The notes under the pieces are model-generated. The model did not search any database. It saw nothing but the letters and a program-made list of their open reading frames with translations, and had not been told where the DNA came from. A stretch of 5,450 bases of DNA, taken from assembly GCA_016288255.1 (NCBI GenBank), contig JAEEYS010000151.1, positions 1 through 5,450 of the forward strand, in the 5' to 3' direction. The position numbers and the translations under genes are program-made. Each line of letters opens with the position of its first letter. Positions within the stretch are counted from its first letter, which is position 1. Below, piece by piece: positions 4,941 to 5,450 of the stretch. The stretch comes from Bacillota bacterium (GTDB taxonomy: Bacteria; Bacillota; Tb-RUG-66).

Positions 4941-5450
4941 TTATGCAGCTGTCCCGATTTTGATATTTCTTAACGCACCACATGCTTTTGTTGATTTCAC
5001 CGCTACCGCTGCGACCATTTCCACGCCGCCTTTTTGCACCGCATTGGCATTGGTAAAGTCCGGCAGCCAAGCGCGAATCAATTCGGAGGTAGACGGCGCT
5101 ACACCATGAACTCCGTCCAGTCCCAATCTTACCGCATAGACGCTGGTCACTAGATTACTGCTGGAAGCTGTATTGGCAATGATCGGATCGGATGTGCCCG
5201 GTTTATCCCCCAAAGCTACGATCGGAATCCCGTTCCAAGCGATCACTTCTTCTCCAAAGCCCGGTTTTGCCAAAGAAAAACTCATAGCTCTGTCTGCAAC
5301 AGATTGGAATACCGAATACATATCTCTGTTTACCAATAACAAAGAAGGCTTGTCATCCAGTTTTGCCACCAGTTTCCGTAAAGAATCCAAAAATACTTTG
5401 TAGTTGGTATCGATACTGCTTGCGGTAGATAAATCAATAACGTTTTCCGG
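4941..5450 (-). CDS. Phage major capsid protein, C-terminal part (HK97-fold), start outside window
   Basis: The last 169 residues of the protein are visible; the frame is open to the window edge, so the TTG at 5390 is an internal Leu codon and not a start. The sequence matches the C-terminal half of an HK97-fold major capsid protein, which forms the icosahedral shell. Hallmarks, counted in the visible fragment, are NRDMYSVFQSVADRA (41-55), the strand WNGIPIVALGDKPGTSDPI (72-90), TSVYAVRLGLDGVHGV (102-117) and the closing GGVEMVAAVAVKSTKACGALRNI (141-163). The last segment is the P-domain strand region near the C-terminus. The protein ends at TAA 4943-4941. It is the first visible gene of the minus-strand operon, so portal, terminase and scaffold or protease genes are expected to the right of the window. 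A capsid gene together with a sheath gene indicates a myovirus rather than a headless tailocin. Confidence 0.9.
   Translation of the reverse strand, partial: PENVIDLSTASSIDTNYKVFLDSLRKLVAKLDDKPSLLLVNRDMYSVFQSVADRAMSFSLAKPGFGEEVIAWNGIPIVALGDKPGTSDPIIANTASSSNLVTSVYAVRLGLDGVHGVAPSTSELIRAWLPDFTNANAVQKGGVEMVAAVAVKSTKACGALRNIKIGTAA

Noticed and set aside
1391..5450. R-type tailocin or other headless contractile injection system
   Set aside because: A major capsid protein plus connector and closure proteins are encoded in the same operon, so the cluster derives from a complete myovirus rather than a headless particle.
1..5450. CRISPR array, tRNA or rRNA genes, insertion sequence
   Set aside because: No regularly spaced repeats, cloverleaf-like sequence, rRNA-like stretch or transposase were seen on either strand.

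Overview
The window looks like the edge of a contractile-tailed (myovirus-type) prophage, or prophage remnant, in a low-to-moderate GC Gram-positive bacterium, probably a member of the Clostridia. The reasons are strong AGGAGG-type ribosome binding sites, A/T-rich intergenic DNA, intrinsic terminators, and tail proteins of the Bacillus PBSX XkdK/XkdM/XkdN type. The host assignment is inference; no marker gene for taxonomy is present.

Layout. At the left edge (1-49, minus) is the start of a gene running out of the window, with a good RBS and a hydrophobic N-terminus. Divergent from it, 150-659 (plus) encodes a complete flavin reductase-like flavoprotein. A bidirectional hairpin terminator (669-704) separates this gene from a convergent minus-strand operon that fills the rest of the window. 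Read in its direction of transcription (right to left) the operon is: the C-terminal part of an HK97-fold major capsid protein (from 5450), a head-tail connector, a head closure protein, a tail terminator/completion protein, the tail sheath, the tail tube, the tail assembly chaperone with a frameshifted longer form, and a 223-aa acidic protein of unknown function. The operon then ends at the terminator.

The proteins form one assembly line. The capsid shell is joined through the connector and closure proteins to a tail capped by the terminator protein. The tail consists of a tube inside a contractile sheath. The tube is normally polymerised on a tape measure protein with help from the chaperones.

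The best-supported regulatory element is a programmed -1 ribosomal frameshift. An A AAA AAC heptamer sits exactly at the end of the chaperone gene, abuts its TGA stop, is preceded by Shine-Dalgarno-like sequences, and is followed by a 15-bp perfect stem-loop. It would give a 134-aa protein and a 188-aa extended form, analogous to lambda gpG/gpGT.

The main anomaly is that the gene expected next, a long tape measure gene followed by baseplate genes, is missing. In its place are an unrecognised Glu/Lys/Trp-rich protein, a terminator and a metabolic gene. Either the prophage is truncated or rearranged here, or its tail genes are split between loci.
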